From Pseudomonadota bacterium (GTDB lineage Bacteria; Pseudomonadota; Alphaproteobacteria; Rhizobiales; Beijerinckiaceae), in assembly GCA_023386115.1 (NCBI GenBank), contig JAEWKL010000612.1, positions 1 through 11,958 of the forward strand: a DNA stretch of 11,958 nt, written 5' to 3'. How positions within the stretch are numbered: position 1 is the first letter of the stretch; every line of letters starts with the position of its first letter. The notes beneath the pieces are model-generated. The model was not told the DNA's origin. It saw only the letters and a program-made list of their open reading frames with translations, and made no database searches. Both the position numbers and the translations under genes were made by a program. Positions 1 to 6,976 of this stretch are shown in pieces.

Positions 1-18
1 GTCGAGCACGAAAGTCAT
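1..18 (-). CDS. Start of the gene downstream of nuoN (partial, perhaps birA)
   Basis: An ATG on the minus strand at 18 opens a reading frame that leaves the window after six codons (MTFVLD). It begins 4 bp after the nuoN stop, and a weak AGGCGA ribosome-binding-like stretch overlaps the nuoN stop codon, so it is probably the next gene of the same transcript. In many alphaproteobacteria the gene after nuoN is birA, biotin-[acetyl-CoA-carboxylase] ligase, and such an N-terminus would fit. Six residues cannot identify a protein, so the name is inference from gene order only. Confidence 0.4.
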
Positions 19-22
19 TCGC

Positions 23-1468
23 CTAAAACAGCGACTTGGCGGCGGTGCCCGCGAGGCCGACCAGCGGGGCCGGCATGAGCGAGAGCAGCAGCACCACCAC
101 GCTCGACAGGCCGAGCACGATACGGAGCCCCGGGCCCATCGGCTCGTAGGCCTCGGCCGGCTCGTCGAAATACATCACCTTGACGAGGCGCAGGTAGTAG
201 TAGGCGCCGACCACGCTGGTCACCACGCCGACCACCGCCAGGGTCACGAGGTTCGCCTGGATGGCCGCGGCGAAGACGTAGAACTTGGCGAAGAACCCGG
301 CGAGCGGCGGGATGCCGGCGAGCGAGAACATCGTCATGGCGAGCAGGAAGGCGACCCAGGGATGGGTGCGCGACAGGCCCGACAGGTCGTCGATGGTCTC
401 GTACATCTTACGGCCCCGGCGCAGCGACAGGATCACCGCGAAGGCGCCGAGCGTCATGGCGAGGTAGATCGCCATGTAGATCACGACGCCCTGAACCCCC
501 TGCTGCGTGCCGGTGGCGAGCCCGATCAGCGCGTAACCGACATTGGCGATGGAGGAATAGGCCATCAGGCGCTTGAGGCTGCGCTGGCCGATCGCCGCGA
601 AGGAGCCGAGCGCCATCGAGGCGATCGACACGAACACGATGATCTGCTGCCACTCGGGCGTGATCACCGGGAAGGCGCCGATGAAGACGCGCACGGCCAT
701 CGCCATCGCGGCCATCTTGGGGGCCGAGGCAAAGAAAGCGGTGACCGGGGTCGGGGCGCCCTCGTAGACGTCCGGCGTCCACATGTGGAACGGCACGGCC
801 GCGAGCTTGAACGAGACGCCGGCGGCGACGAACACCACGCCCAGCACCACGCCGAGGCCCGAGCCCTCGCGGAGCGCGGTGGCGATGTGCGGGAACGAGA
901 CGGTGCCGGTGAAGCCGTAGACCAGCGAGGCGCCGTAGAGCAGCATGCCGGACGACAGCGCGCCGAGCACGAAGTACTTCAGGCCGGCCTCGGTCGAGCG
1001 CACGTCGTCGCGGTGGAACGAGGCGATGACGTAGGCCGCCAGGCTCTGCAGTTCGAGGCCCATATAGAGCCCGATCAGGTCGTTGGCGGAGGCCATGACC
1101 ATCATGCCGATCGTCGAGAGGACGATCAGGATCGGGTACTCGAAGCGGGCGATGCGCTCGCGCTCGAAATGCTCCTTGGCGAGCAGGATCGCGGCGGCGG
1201 AGCCGATGAGGGTCAGCGCCTTCATCACCCGGGCGAACCCGTCGACGATGAAGGAGCCGTTGAAGGTGGTGACTTTGGCGCCGAAGGGCTGGCTCACCAC
1301 CGCGAAGAGCGCGAGGATCAGCAGGATCAGGGCCCCGACGCTGACGCCCTCGGTGGAGCGCTCGCCCTTGAAGGCCCCGTAGAGGATCAGAACCAGGACG
1401 CCGACCGACAGGATCAGCTCCGGCAGGGCGGGCCCGAGGGCGGGCATGACGATCTGAGCGGCGTTCAT
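23..1468 (-). CDS. nuoN: NADH-quinone oxidoreductase subunit N
   Basis: NuoN is an antiporter-like (Mrp-related) subunit of the complex I membrane arm and forms one of its proton channels, in the inner membrane next to NuoM and the NuoJ/K/A region. The 481-residue product matches the usual length (E. coli about 485) and is hydrophobic throughout, with some 14 membrane helices. Family marks are visible: Glu139 in MGLELQSLAAYV on helix 5, Lys221 in GVSFKLAAVPFHMWTPDVYE on helix 7, Lys295 region SLKRLMAYSSIANVGY, and Lys395 in GFFAKFYVF on helix 12. The ATG at 1468 lies 10 bp after the nuoM stop. The ribosome-binding site is weak (TGAG then a T-run), which suggests coupling to nuoM translation. 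It is the last nuo gene here. Confidence 0.97.
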   Translation of the reverse strand: MNAAQIVMPALGPALPELILSVGVLVLILYGAFKGERSTEGVSVGALILLILALFAVVSQPFGAKVTTFNGSFIVDGFARVMKALTLIGSAAAILLAKEHFERERIARFEYPILIVLSTIGMMVMASANDLIGLYMGLELQSLAAYVIASFHRDDVRSTEAGLKYFVLGALSSGMLLYGASLVYGFTGTVSFPHIATALREGSGLGVVLGVVFVAAGVSFKLAAVPFHMWTPDVYEGAPTPVTAFFASAPKMAAMAMAVRVFIGAFPVITPEWQQIIVFVSIASMALGSFAAIGQRSLKRLMAYSSIANVGYALIGLATGTQQGVQGVVIYMAIYLAMTLGAFAVILSLRRGRKMYETIDDLSGLSRTHPWVAFLLAMTMFSLAGIPPLAGFFAKFYVFAAAIQANLVTLAVVGVVTSVVGAYYYLRLVKVMYFDEPAEAYEPMGPGLRIVLGLSSVVVLLLSLMPAPLVGLAGTAAKSLF

Positions 1469-1478
1469 CGCGAAAAAC

Positions 1479-2999
1479 TCAGTGCGGGACCGGCAGGGCC
1501 GCGGCAGCGGTCTGGGTCGTGGAAAGGGCGGCGCGCAGGCCTTGCATCAACGCGTCGGTCGAGGGCGCGAAGACGTCGAGGATCGGGCCGGGATGGACGC
1601 CGTAGTAGATCGTCAGCGCCACCAGGGGGGCGAGGATCAGCATCTCGCGGCGGTCGAGGTCGGCGATCCCCTGCAAGCTCGGCTTCTCGAGCTTGCCGTA
1701 GACCACCCGGGCGAACAGCCACAGGGCATAGGCTGCCGACAGGATGATGCCGAAGACCGAGAAGAACGACACCATCGGGTTGGCCCGGAAGGCGCCCATC
1801 ATCGCCAGGAACTCGCCGACGAACCCTGAGGTGCCCGGCAGGCCGACATTGGCCATGGTGAACACCATCATGGCGACGGCGTAGAGCGGCATGCGCTTCA
1901 CGAGGCCGCCATAGGCCGAGATCTCGCGGGTGTGCATCCGGTCGTAGATCACGCCGACGCAGAGGAAGAGCGCGCCCGAGACGATGCCGTGGGAGATCAT
2001 CAGGAACAGGGCGCCCTGGATGCCTTGCTCGTTCAGGGTGAACAGGCCGAGCGTCACGAAGCCCATATGCGCCACCGAGGAGTAGGCGATCAGCTTCTTG
2101 ATGTCGGTCTGCACCAGCGCCACCAGCGAGGTGTAGATGATCGCCACCACCGACAGGGTATAGACCATCGGGGCGAAATAATGGGAGGCGTCCGGGAACA
2201 TCGGCAGCGAGACCCGGATGAACCCGTAGCCGCCCATCTTCAGGAGGATGCCCGCGAGGATGACCGAGCCGGCGGTCGGCGCCTCGACGTGGGCGTCGGG
2301 GAGCCAGGTATGGACCGGCCACATCGGCATCTTCACCGCGAACGAGGCGAAGAAAGCGAGCCAGAGCCAGATCTGCATGTTTGCCGGGAAGCGGGTCTGC
2401 AGCAGGGTCGGGATGTCAGTCGTGCCGGCCTGCCAGTACATCGCCATGATGGCGAGCAGCATCAGCACCGAGCCGAGCAGGGTGTAGAGGAAGAACTTGA
2501 ACGACGCGTAGATCCGGCGCTTGCCGCCCCAGATGCCGATGATCAGGAACATCGGGATCAGGCCGGCCTCGAAGAACAGGTAGAACAGCACCAGGTCGAG
2601 GGCGCAGAACACGCCGATCATCGTGGTCTCGAGGACCAGGAACGCGACGAAGTACTCCTTTACCCGGTGCTCGATCGAGAGCCAGGAAGCGCCGATGCAG
2701 AACGGCATCAGGAAGGTGGTGAGCAGCACCAGCGGCATCGAGAAGCCGTCAACGCCGAGCTTGAACCGGATCGTGTCCGTCAGCCAGGCATGGGTCTCGA
2801 CGAGCTGGAACTGCGCGGTCGCGGTGTCGTAGCGGCCCCAGGCGACCAGCGACAGGAGGAAGGTGGCGAGGGTGGCGATGAGCGCCGCCCAGCGGGCGGT
2901 GCGCCGGACCGACTCGGCGGCGCCGCGGAGCGTCAGGATCACCGCGGCGCCGACGAGGGGCAGGATGAGGAGGCCGGAGAGGATCCCAAGGCCGAGCAT
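1479..2999 (-). CDS. nuoM: NADH-quinone oxidoreductase subunit M
   Basis: NuoM is the middle antiporter-like proton-pumping subunit of the complex I membrane arm. The product has 506 residues, as expected for the family (E. coli 509), with about 14 hydrophobic helices. The essential helix-5 glutamate is Glu144 in LFFEAGLIPMF. The helix-7 lysine is Lys223 in FAVKMPMWPVHTWLPDAHVE. The broken-helix and following segment, with Lys301/302 in TDIKKLIAYSSVAHMGF and Glu396 in GFVGEF, is also intact. The C-terminus ends in an Ala/Thr-rich stretch. The gene lies between nuoL (22 bp upstream) and nuoN (10 bp downstream). GGAG precedes the ATG by about 11 bases, and the MLGLGILSGLL start gives a normal first membrane segment. 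Confidence 0.97.
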   Translation of the reverse strand: MLGLGILSGLLILPLVGAAVILTLRGAAESVRRTARWAALIATLATFLLSLVAWGRYDTATAQFQLVETHAWLTDTIRFKLGVDGFSMPLVLLTTFLMPFCIGASWLSIEHRVKEYFVAFLVLETTMIGVFCALDLVLFYLFFEAGLIPMFLIIGIWGGKRRIYASFKFFLYTLLGSVLMLLAIMAMYWQAGTTDIPTLLQTRFPANMQIWLWLAFFASFAVKMPMWPVHTWLPDAHVEAPTAGSVILAGILLKMGGYGFIRVSLPMFPDASHYFAPMVYTLSVVAIIYTSLVALVQTDIKKLIAYSSVAHMGFVTLGLFTLNEQGIQGALFLMISHGIVSGALFLCVGVIYDRMHTREISAYGGLVKRMPLYAVAMMVFTMANVGLPGTSGFVGEFLAMMGAFRANPMVSFFSVFGIILSAAYALWLFARVVYGKLEKPSLQGIADLDRREMLILAPLVALTIYYGVHPGPILDVFAPSTDALMQGLRAALSTTQTAAAALPVPH

Positions 3000-3021
3000 G
3001 ATTCTCTGTTCTCCGGTCAGG

Positions 3022-5166
3022 TCAGTGGGTGGCCGCGGAGACGCCGGTCATCAGGTACCAGCTCACCAGGGCGGCGACGCCGACCAGCATCACGAAGGCG
3101 TAGTGGTAGACGTAGCCGGTCTGGAAACGGACCACGCCGCGGGTGATGTCGACGACGCGGGCAGCGATGCCGTTCGGGCCGAGCCCGTCGATGATGCGGC
3201 CGTCGCCGACCTTCCACAGGAACTCGCCGAAGCCCTTGGCCGGGCGGACAAACAGACGGTCGTAGATCTCGTCGAAGTACCACTTGTTGAGCAGGAAGCG
3301 GTACAGCAGGGGCTGGCTCTGGGCGAGCTGGTTCGGCAGCTCCGGTCGGCGGATATACATCCAGAAGGCGAGCAGGAAGCCCAGCACCAGCATCACGAAG
3401 GGCGAGTTCTGCACCCAACCCGGGGCGTTGTGGATCTCGTGCATGATGTGGTTGTCGGGGCCGTGTGCCAGTGCGCCCTTCCAGAACTCGTCCATGCCCT
3501 CGCCGATGAACCGGTTCTTGAACACCAGGCCGGCGAAGAGCGCGCCCGCGGCGAGGATCGCCAGCGGGATCGTCATCACCCGCGGGCTCTCATGCGGGGT
3601 GTGGGGATGGTGGTCGTGGTGCTCGATCGCGGAACGTGATGCCGGCTCGACGTCGTGACCCTTGTCGTCGTGGGCGACGCCCTCGTGGTGACCGGGCGCC
3701 CCGTCGGCCTGAGCGGCTGCATGCGCGACCGTCGGGTGGTGCGCGGCATGCGCATCCGCGTGGTGGCCGTCATGGCCGTGTGCATGGCTCTCGCCATGAG
3801 CATGCGCGTTCTGCCAGCGCGCCTGACCCTCGAAGGTCATGAAGAACAGCCGCCAGGAGTAGAACGAGGTGAAGAAGGCCGCGACGACGGTCGCCAGGAA
3901 GGCCAGAACGTGGCCCGGCCGGGTCGACATGTAGGCCGCCTCGATGATGGCGTCCTTCGAGTAGAAGCCGGCGGTGAACGGGAAGCCGATCAGCGCGAGC
4001 GTCCCGATCGCCATCATGGCGGTGGTGAAGGGGATGTGGCGGCGCAAGCCGCCCATGTTCCGCATGTCCTGCTCGTGGTGCATCGCGTGGATGACCGAGC
4101 CGGCGCCGAGGAACAGCAGCGCCTTGAAGAAGGCGTGGGTGAACAGGTGGAACACGCCCGCCGCATAGGCGCCGACGCCCAGCGCCACGAACATGTAGCC
4201 GAGCTGCGAGCAGGTCGAGTAGGCGATGACCCGCTTGATGTCGTTCTGCACCAGGCCGACGGTGGCGGCGAAGAAGGCCGTGATGCCGCCGATCACCGTG
4301 ACGACGATCAGGGCGTTGGGCGCCGCGTCGAAGAGCGGGGACAGGCGGGCGACCATGAACACGCCGGCCGTCACCATGGTGGCGGCGTGAATCAGCGCCG
4401 AGACCGGCGTCGGGCCCTCCATCGCGTCCGGCAGCCAGGTGTGCAGCAGGAACTGGGCCGACTTGCCCATCGCGCCCATGAACAGCAGCAGGCAGCAGAT
4501 GGTCAGCGCGTTCCAGTCATAGCCCAGCAGGTGGAACGTCGCATCCTTCAGCTCGGGCACCTTGGCGAAGACGCCGTCGTAGGTCACCGCGCCGAACAGC
4601 ACGAAGCAGAGGAAGATGCCGAGCGAGAAGCCGAAATCGCCGACGCGGTTGACGATGAACGCCTTCATCGCCGCGGCGTTGGCCGAGGGCTTCTCGTACC
4701 AGAAGCCGATCAGCAGGTAGGAGGCGAGGCCGACGCCCTCCCAGCCGAAGAACATCTGGACGAGGTTGTCCGACGTCACCAGCATCAGCATGGCGAAGGT
4801 GAAGAGCGACAGGTAGGCGAAGAACCGCGGCCGGTGCGGATCCTCGTGCATGTAGCCCATCGAGTAGAGGTGCACGAGCGCCGAGACGCTGTTGACCACG
4901 ACCAGCATCACCGCGGTCAGCGTGTCGGCCCGGAAGGCCCAGTCGACCGTCAGGCCGCCGGCGGTGAACCAGGTCGCGACGTGGTGCTTGGTGGCGCCGT
5001 GGCCGTGCACGCCGGTCACCTCGAAGAAGGCGACCCAGGACAGGAGCGCCACGAAGACGAGGATGCCGGTGGTCACCACCTCGCTGGCCCGCGGGCCGAT
5101 GCGGCGCCCGAACAGACCGGCGATGAGGAAGCCGATCAGGGGCAGGAAGACGATCGCGTGGTACAT
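3022..5166 (-). CDS. nuoL: NADH-quinone oxidoreductase subunit L with a His-rich insert
   Basis: NuoL is the distal antiporter-like subunit of complex I and carries the long lateral helix along the membrane arm. The catalytic positions are present: Glu143 in FFGWEGVGLASYLLIGFW, Lys235 in GAMGKSAQFLLHTWLPDAME, His260 in SALIHAATMVTAGV, and Lys404 in GFYSKDAII. At 714 residues it is about 100 longer than E. coli NuoL (613). Much of the excess is a hydrophilic loop at residues 455-525 with 21 histidines, between the helix ending in SFYSWRLFFMTF and the next one beginning near PRVMTIPLAILAAG. A second small cluster of His lies at 54-62. The gene is 81 bp after nuoK and 22 bp before nuoM. The ATG at 5166 has only a weak upstream purine stretch, but MYHAIVFLPLIGFL is the family N-terminus. 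Confidence 0.97.
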   Translation of the reverse strand: MYHAIVFLPLIGFLIAGLFGRRIGPRASEVVTTGILVFVALLSWVAFFEVTGVHGHGATKHHVATWFTAGGLTVDWAFRADTLTAVMLVVVNSVSALVHLYSMGYMHEDPHRPRFFAYLSLFTFAMLMLVTSDNLVQMFFGWEGVGLASYLLIGFWYEKPSANAAAMKAFIVNRVGDFGFSLGIFLCFVLFGAVTYDGVFAKVPELKDATFHLLGYDWNALTICCLLLFMGAMGKSAQFLLHTWLPDAMEGPTPVSALIHAATMVTAGVFMVARLSPLFDAAPNALIVVTVIGGITAFFAATVGLVQNDIKRVIAYSTCSQLGYMFVALGVGAYAAGVFHLFTHAFFKALLFLGAGSVIHAMHHEQDMRNMGGLRRHIPFTTAMMAIGTLALIGFPFTAGFYSKDAIIEAAYMSTRPGHVLAFLATVVAAFFTSFYSWRLFFMTFEGQARWQNAHAHGESHAHGHDGHHADAHAAHHPTVAHAAAQADGAPGHHEGVAHDDKGHDVEPASRSAIEHHDHHPHTPHESPRVMTIPLAILAAGALFAGLVFKNRFIGEGMDEFWKGALAHGPDNHIMHEIHNAPGWVQNSPFVMLVLGFLLAFWMYIRRPELPNQLAQSQPLLYRFLLNKWYFDEIYDRLFVRPAKGFGEFLWKVGDGRIIDGLGPNGIAARVVDITRGVVRFQTGYVYHYAFVMLVGVAALVSWYLMTGVSAATH
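3592..3804 (-). other. His-rich loop inside NuoL (residues 455-525)
   Basis: This stretch encodes 71 residues of which 21 are His, with many Ala, Gly, Asp and Glu, in patterns such as HAHGHDGHHADAHAAHH and EHHDHHPHTPHE. It has no hydrophobic helix and lies between two predicted membrane segments near the C-terminal end of the antiporter domain, so it should be a surface loop. Spaced His with acidic residues is the composition of metal-binding loops in transporters and metallochaperones, but no function is known to me for it in complex I. Reduced codon complexity (CAC/CAT, GCC) fits an expandable low-complexity insert. Confidence 0.85.
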
Positions 5167-5247
5167 GCTCGGGGTCCGGCCTCGCGTGACGGGTGCCGCT
5201 GCGGCGCTGGTTTTCGGGGCGAAGGGCGTGCGGGCGTGGCGCCTGCG
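5167..5247 (-). other. nuoK-nuoL intergenic gap, no recognised element
   Basis: This is an 81-bp non-coding gap between the nuoK stop and the nuoL start. It contains one short hairpin-capable stretch, GCCGC-T-GCGGC at 5195-5205, and no run of T on either side, no clear promoter and no credible small ORF. The sequence just before the nuoL ATG (CCGGACCCCGAGC on the coding strand) is a poor ribosome-binding site. Confidence 0.5.
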
Positions 5248-5553
5248 TCAGCCCTTCATCATGTTGACGTCCTCGACGGCGATCGAGCCGCGGTTGCGGA
5301 AGAACACCACCAGGATGGCGAGGCCGATCGCCGCCTCGGCGGCCGCGACCGTCAGCACGAACAGGGCGAAGACCTGGCCGACGATGTCGCCCAGATGGGT
5401 CGAGAACGCCACCAGGTTGATGTTCACCGCGAGCAGGATCAGCTCGACCGACATCAGGATGACGATGATGTTCTTGCGGTTGATGAAGATGCCGAGCACC
5501 CCGAGGGTGAACAGGATCGCCGCGACCGTCAGGTAATGGCTCAAACCGATCAT
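5248..5553 (-). CDS. nuoK: NADH-quinone oxidoreductase subunit K
   Basis: NuoK is a small three-helix membrane subunit (MrpC-like) that links the quinone-proximal part of complex I to the antiporter subunits. The 101-residue product is normal for the family. The two membrane glutamates needed for coupling are present: Glu37 in LMSVELILLAVN and Glu73 in TVAAAEAAIGLAI. The C-terminus EDVNMMKG is also family-like. I chose the ATG at 5553 because GAGAGG sits a few bases upstream and because MIGLSHYLTVAAILF is the usual N-terminus. The in-frame ATG at 5622 would add 23 Arg/Pro-rich residues that do not belong to the family. Gaps of 137 bp before and 81 bp after set it off from the tightly packed neighbours. 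Confidence 0.96.
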   Translation of the reverse strand: MIGLSHYLTVAAILFTLGVLGIFINRKNIIVILMSVELILLAVNINLVAFSTHLGDIVGQVFALFVLTVAAAEAAIGLAILVVFFRNRGSIAVEDVNMMKG

Positions 5554-5586
5554 CGTGCCTCTCGGCCGCGGGCGGCCGCCTTCGTG

Positions 5587-5633
5587 TCGCGAGGCGCAAG
5601 GAGGCCCCGCCGCTCGTGTCATCAGCCTCGCGA
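5587..5633. repeat. Inverted repeat pair in the nuoJ-nuoK gap
   Basis: TCGCGAGGC at 5587-5595 is matched by its exact reverse complement GCCTCGCGA at 5625-5633, with 29 bases between them. The right arm is also part of a 12-bp perfect palindrome, GCCTCGCGAGGC, at 5625-5636. The motif TCGCGA occurs a third time at 5680-5685 in the same gap. The arms could form a hairpin in the nuoJKL mRNA upstream of nuoK or serve as a DNA-binding palindrome; the sequence alone does not decide. Confidence 0.55.
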
Positions 5634-5658
5634 GGCCGTCAGGCCCCGCACGAACTCT

Positions 5659-5679
5659 CCGGACCGCGACATGGTCCGG
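5659..5679 (-). other. Stem-loop just after nuoJ
   Basis: CCGGACC (5659-5665) and GGTCCGG (5673-5679) are perfect reverse complements around a 7-base loop, 11 bases beyond the nuoJ stop codon in the direction of transcription. No T-run follows on the coding strand, so it is not a standard intrinsic terminator, and nuoK follows in the same direction. An mRNA 3'-end stabilising or processing hairpin is possible (inference). Confidence 0.5.
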
Positions 5680-5690
5680 TCGCGACGCCC

Positions 5691-6311
5691 TCAGACCTCG
5701 ACGCCCTGTCCGGTCGGGACCTTGCGGACCTCGACCGCGTCCGCCTGGGTGCGGGCGTTCTGGACCGCGATGTCCTGGCGCTTGACGCCCGGCCGGTCGC
5801 GCAGGGTCAGCACGATCGCTCCGATCATCGCGACCAGCAGGATCAACCCGGCGATCTGGAAGAAGAAAAAGTAGTTGGTGTAGAGAACGAGACCGAGGGC
5901 CTGCGTGTTGGTGATCGTCTCGGATCCCGGCGTCACCGCCAGCGGGCCGTGGACGAGCCCCGGATCGATCGCCCAGGAGCCGACAACGAGGAGCAACTCG
6001 ATCAGGAACACCGCCCCGATCAGGGCGCCGACCGGCAGGTAGTCCTGGAAGCCCTGGCGCAGCTCGGCGAAATCGACATCGAGCATCATCACCACGAACA
6101 GGAACAGCACCGCAACGGCGCCGACATAGACCACGACCAGGATCATGGCCAGGAACTCCGCCCCCATCAGCACGAACAGCCCGGCGGCGTTCACGAAGGC
6201 GAGGATGAGGAAGAGCACCGAGGTCACGGGATTGCGCGAGGCGATCACCATGAAGCCCGAGGCGACGGTGATCGCGGCGAACAGATAGAAGAAGGCGGCG
6301 GCTGCGGTCAT
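5691..6311 (-). CDS. nuoJ: NADH-quinone oxidoreductase subunit J
   Basis: NuoJ is a five-helix membrane subunit of complex I (ND6 homologue) whose third helix takes part in coupling quinone reduction to proton pumping. The 206-residue product is a little longer than E. coli NuoJ (184). The diagnostic segment, residues 51-80, contains Glu52 and the Tyr62-Val-Gly-Ala pi-bulge motif followed by LFLFVVMMLDVDF. Hydrophobic helices lie near 5-22, 30-48, 53-77, 92-113 and 144-170, then a charged soluble tail 171-206. The ATG at 6311 gives the family start MTAAAAFFYLFA. The nearby upstream ATG at about 6324 is out of frame. Its ribosome-binding site is weak (AGGCGG about 14 bases upstream). Confidence 0.96.
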   Translation of the reverse strand: MTAAAAFFYLFAAITVASGFMVIASRNPVTSVLFLILAFVNAAGLFVLMGAEFLAMILVVVYVGAVAVLFLFVVMMLDVDFAELRQGFQDYLPVGALIGAVFLIELLLVVGSWAIDPGLVHGPLAVTPGSETITNTQALGLVLYTNYFFFFQIAGLILLVAMIGAIVLTLRDRPGVKRQDIAVQNARTQADAVEVRKVPTGQGVEV

Positions 6312-6464
6312 GCGCTGAAATCATGCCGCCTGGCGGCGGCCTCCTGCCCGACCCCCGGAGCGTTCCGGCGGCCCGTCTATAGAACCCGCCCCCGCGGCGC
6401 ACAACCGGGGGAGCGGCGAATGTGGCGTCGTTGGGGGGAGGATCAGCGCCCTCCCCGCCTGCGA
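6312..6464 (-). other. nuoI-nuoJ intergenic gap with hairpins
   Basis: This 153-bp gap is long for this operon. It has two hairpin-capable stretches: GGGGAGG (6435-6441) with CCTCCCC (6450-6456), which starts 8 bases beyond the nuoI stop, and CCCCCG (6389-6394) with CGGGGG (6406-6411). Neither is followed by a T-run on the coding strand. A TATAG stretch near 6378-6382 resembles part of a -10 box, but no matching -35 sequence is seen at the right distance. No credible ORF is present. Confidence 0.5.
6435..6456 (-). other. Stem-loop just after nuoI
   Basis: There is a 7-bp perfect stem (GGGGAGG/CCTCCCC) with an 8-base loop immediately downstream of the nuoI stop codon. On the coding strand it is followed by CCAACGACGCC with no T-tract, so a rho-independent terminator is unlikely. 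It could protect the upstream nuoE-I message or attenuate read-through into nuoJ (inference). Confidence 0.45.
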
Positions 6465-6953
6465 TCAGCGATAAGGCGCGTCCGCCGCGATGTTGCGGGC
6501 GATCTCGCGTTCCCAGCGGTCGCCGTTCGCGAGCAGCTTGGCCTTGTCGTAGAGAAGCTCCTCGCGGGTCTCCACCGAGAACTCGAAGTTCGGCCCCTCG
6601 ACGATGGCGTCCACCGGGCAGGCCTCTTGGCACATGCCGCAATAGATGCACTTCACCATGTCGATGTCGTAGCGGGTGGTGCGCCGTGTGCCGTCGTTGC
6701 GGCGCGGTCCCGCCTCGATGGTGATGGCCTGGGCCGGGCACACCGCCTCGCACAGCTTGCAGGCGATGCAGCGCTCCTCCCCGTTGGGGTAGCGCCGCAG
6801 GGCGTGCTCGCCGCGGAAGCGCGGGCCGCGATGGCCCATCTCGAAGGGGTAGTTGATCGTCGCCTTGGGCTTGAAGAAGTAGCGCATCGCCAGGGCGAAC
6901 CCGGTGACGAACTCCTTCAACAGCAGGCCGCGGGCGACCTGGTCGAGCTTCAT
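6465..6953 (-). CDS. nuoI: NADH-quinone oxidoreductase subunit I
   Basis: NuoI is the ferredoxin-like subunit that passes electrons from NuoG towards cluster N2 and the quinone site, bound at the peripheral arm-membrane junction. The 162-residue product has two complete 4Fe-4S motifs: Cys62, 65, 68, 72-Pro (RCIACKLCEAVCP) and Cys102, 105, 108, 112-Pro (KCIYCGMCQEACP), which would bind N6a and N6b. The N-terminal amphipathic segment (KLDQVARGLLLKEFVTGFAL) is like the alphaproteobacterial and mitochondrial (TYKY/NDUFS8) subunit. I chose the ATG at 6953 because GGAGAACGAGCC precedes it and nuoH ends only 23 bp upstream. Starting further upstream would overlap nuoH and add foreign sequence. Confidence 0.97.
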   Translation of the reverse strand: MKLDQVARGLLLKEFVTGFALAMRYFFKPKATINYPFEMGHRGPRFRGEHALRRYPNGEERCIACKLCEAVCPAQAITIEAGPRRNDGTRRTTRYDIDMVKCIYCGMCQEACPVDAIVEGPNFEFSVETREELLYDKAKLLANGDRWEREIARNIAADAPYR

Positions 6954-6976
6954 GGCTCGTTCTCCGACGGTTGGGG

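Noticed and set aside
362..1747. Plus-strand open frame of 461 codons opposite nuoN and nuoM
   Set aside because: Very high Arg/Gly/Asp/Glu content and no domain; it overlaps the intact membrane subunit genes and their junction.
5554..5622. Upstream in-frame ATG at 5622 as an alternative nuoK start
   Set aside because: It would add 23 Arg/Pro-rich residues not found in the NuoK family, while the ATG at 5553 has GAGAGG just upstream and gives the usual 101 residues.
5659..5679. Hairpin after nuoJ as a rho-independent terminator
   Set aside because: No T-run follows the stem on the coding strand and the operon continues in the same direction.
3655..5874. Long plus-strand open frame of 739 codons opposite nuoL, nuoK and part of nuoJ
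   Set aside because: Its translation is a Glu/Arg/Gly/His/Asp-rich mixture with no domain pattern and it crosses several well-supported minus-strand genes and their gaps. Long antisense frames are expected where GC-rich codons avoid stops on the other strand.
6370..6400. TATAG stretch as an internal promoter for nuoJ
   Set aside because: No matching -35 hexamer at 16-18 bases on the coding strand; one short match in a GC-rich gap is weak evidence.
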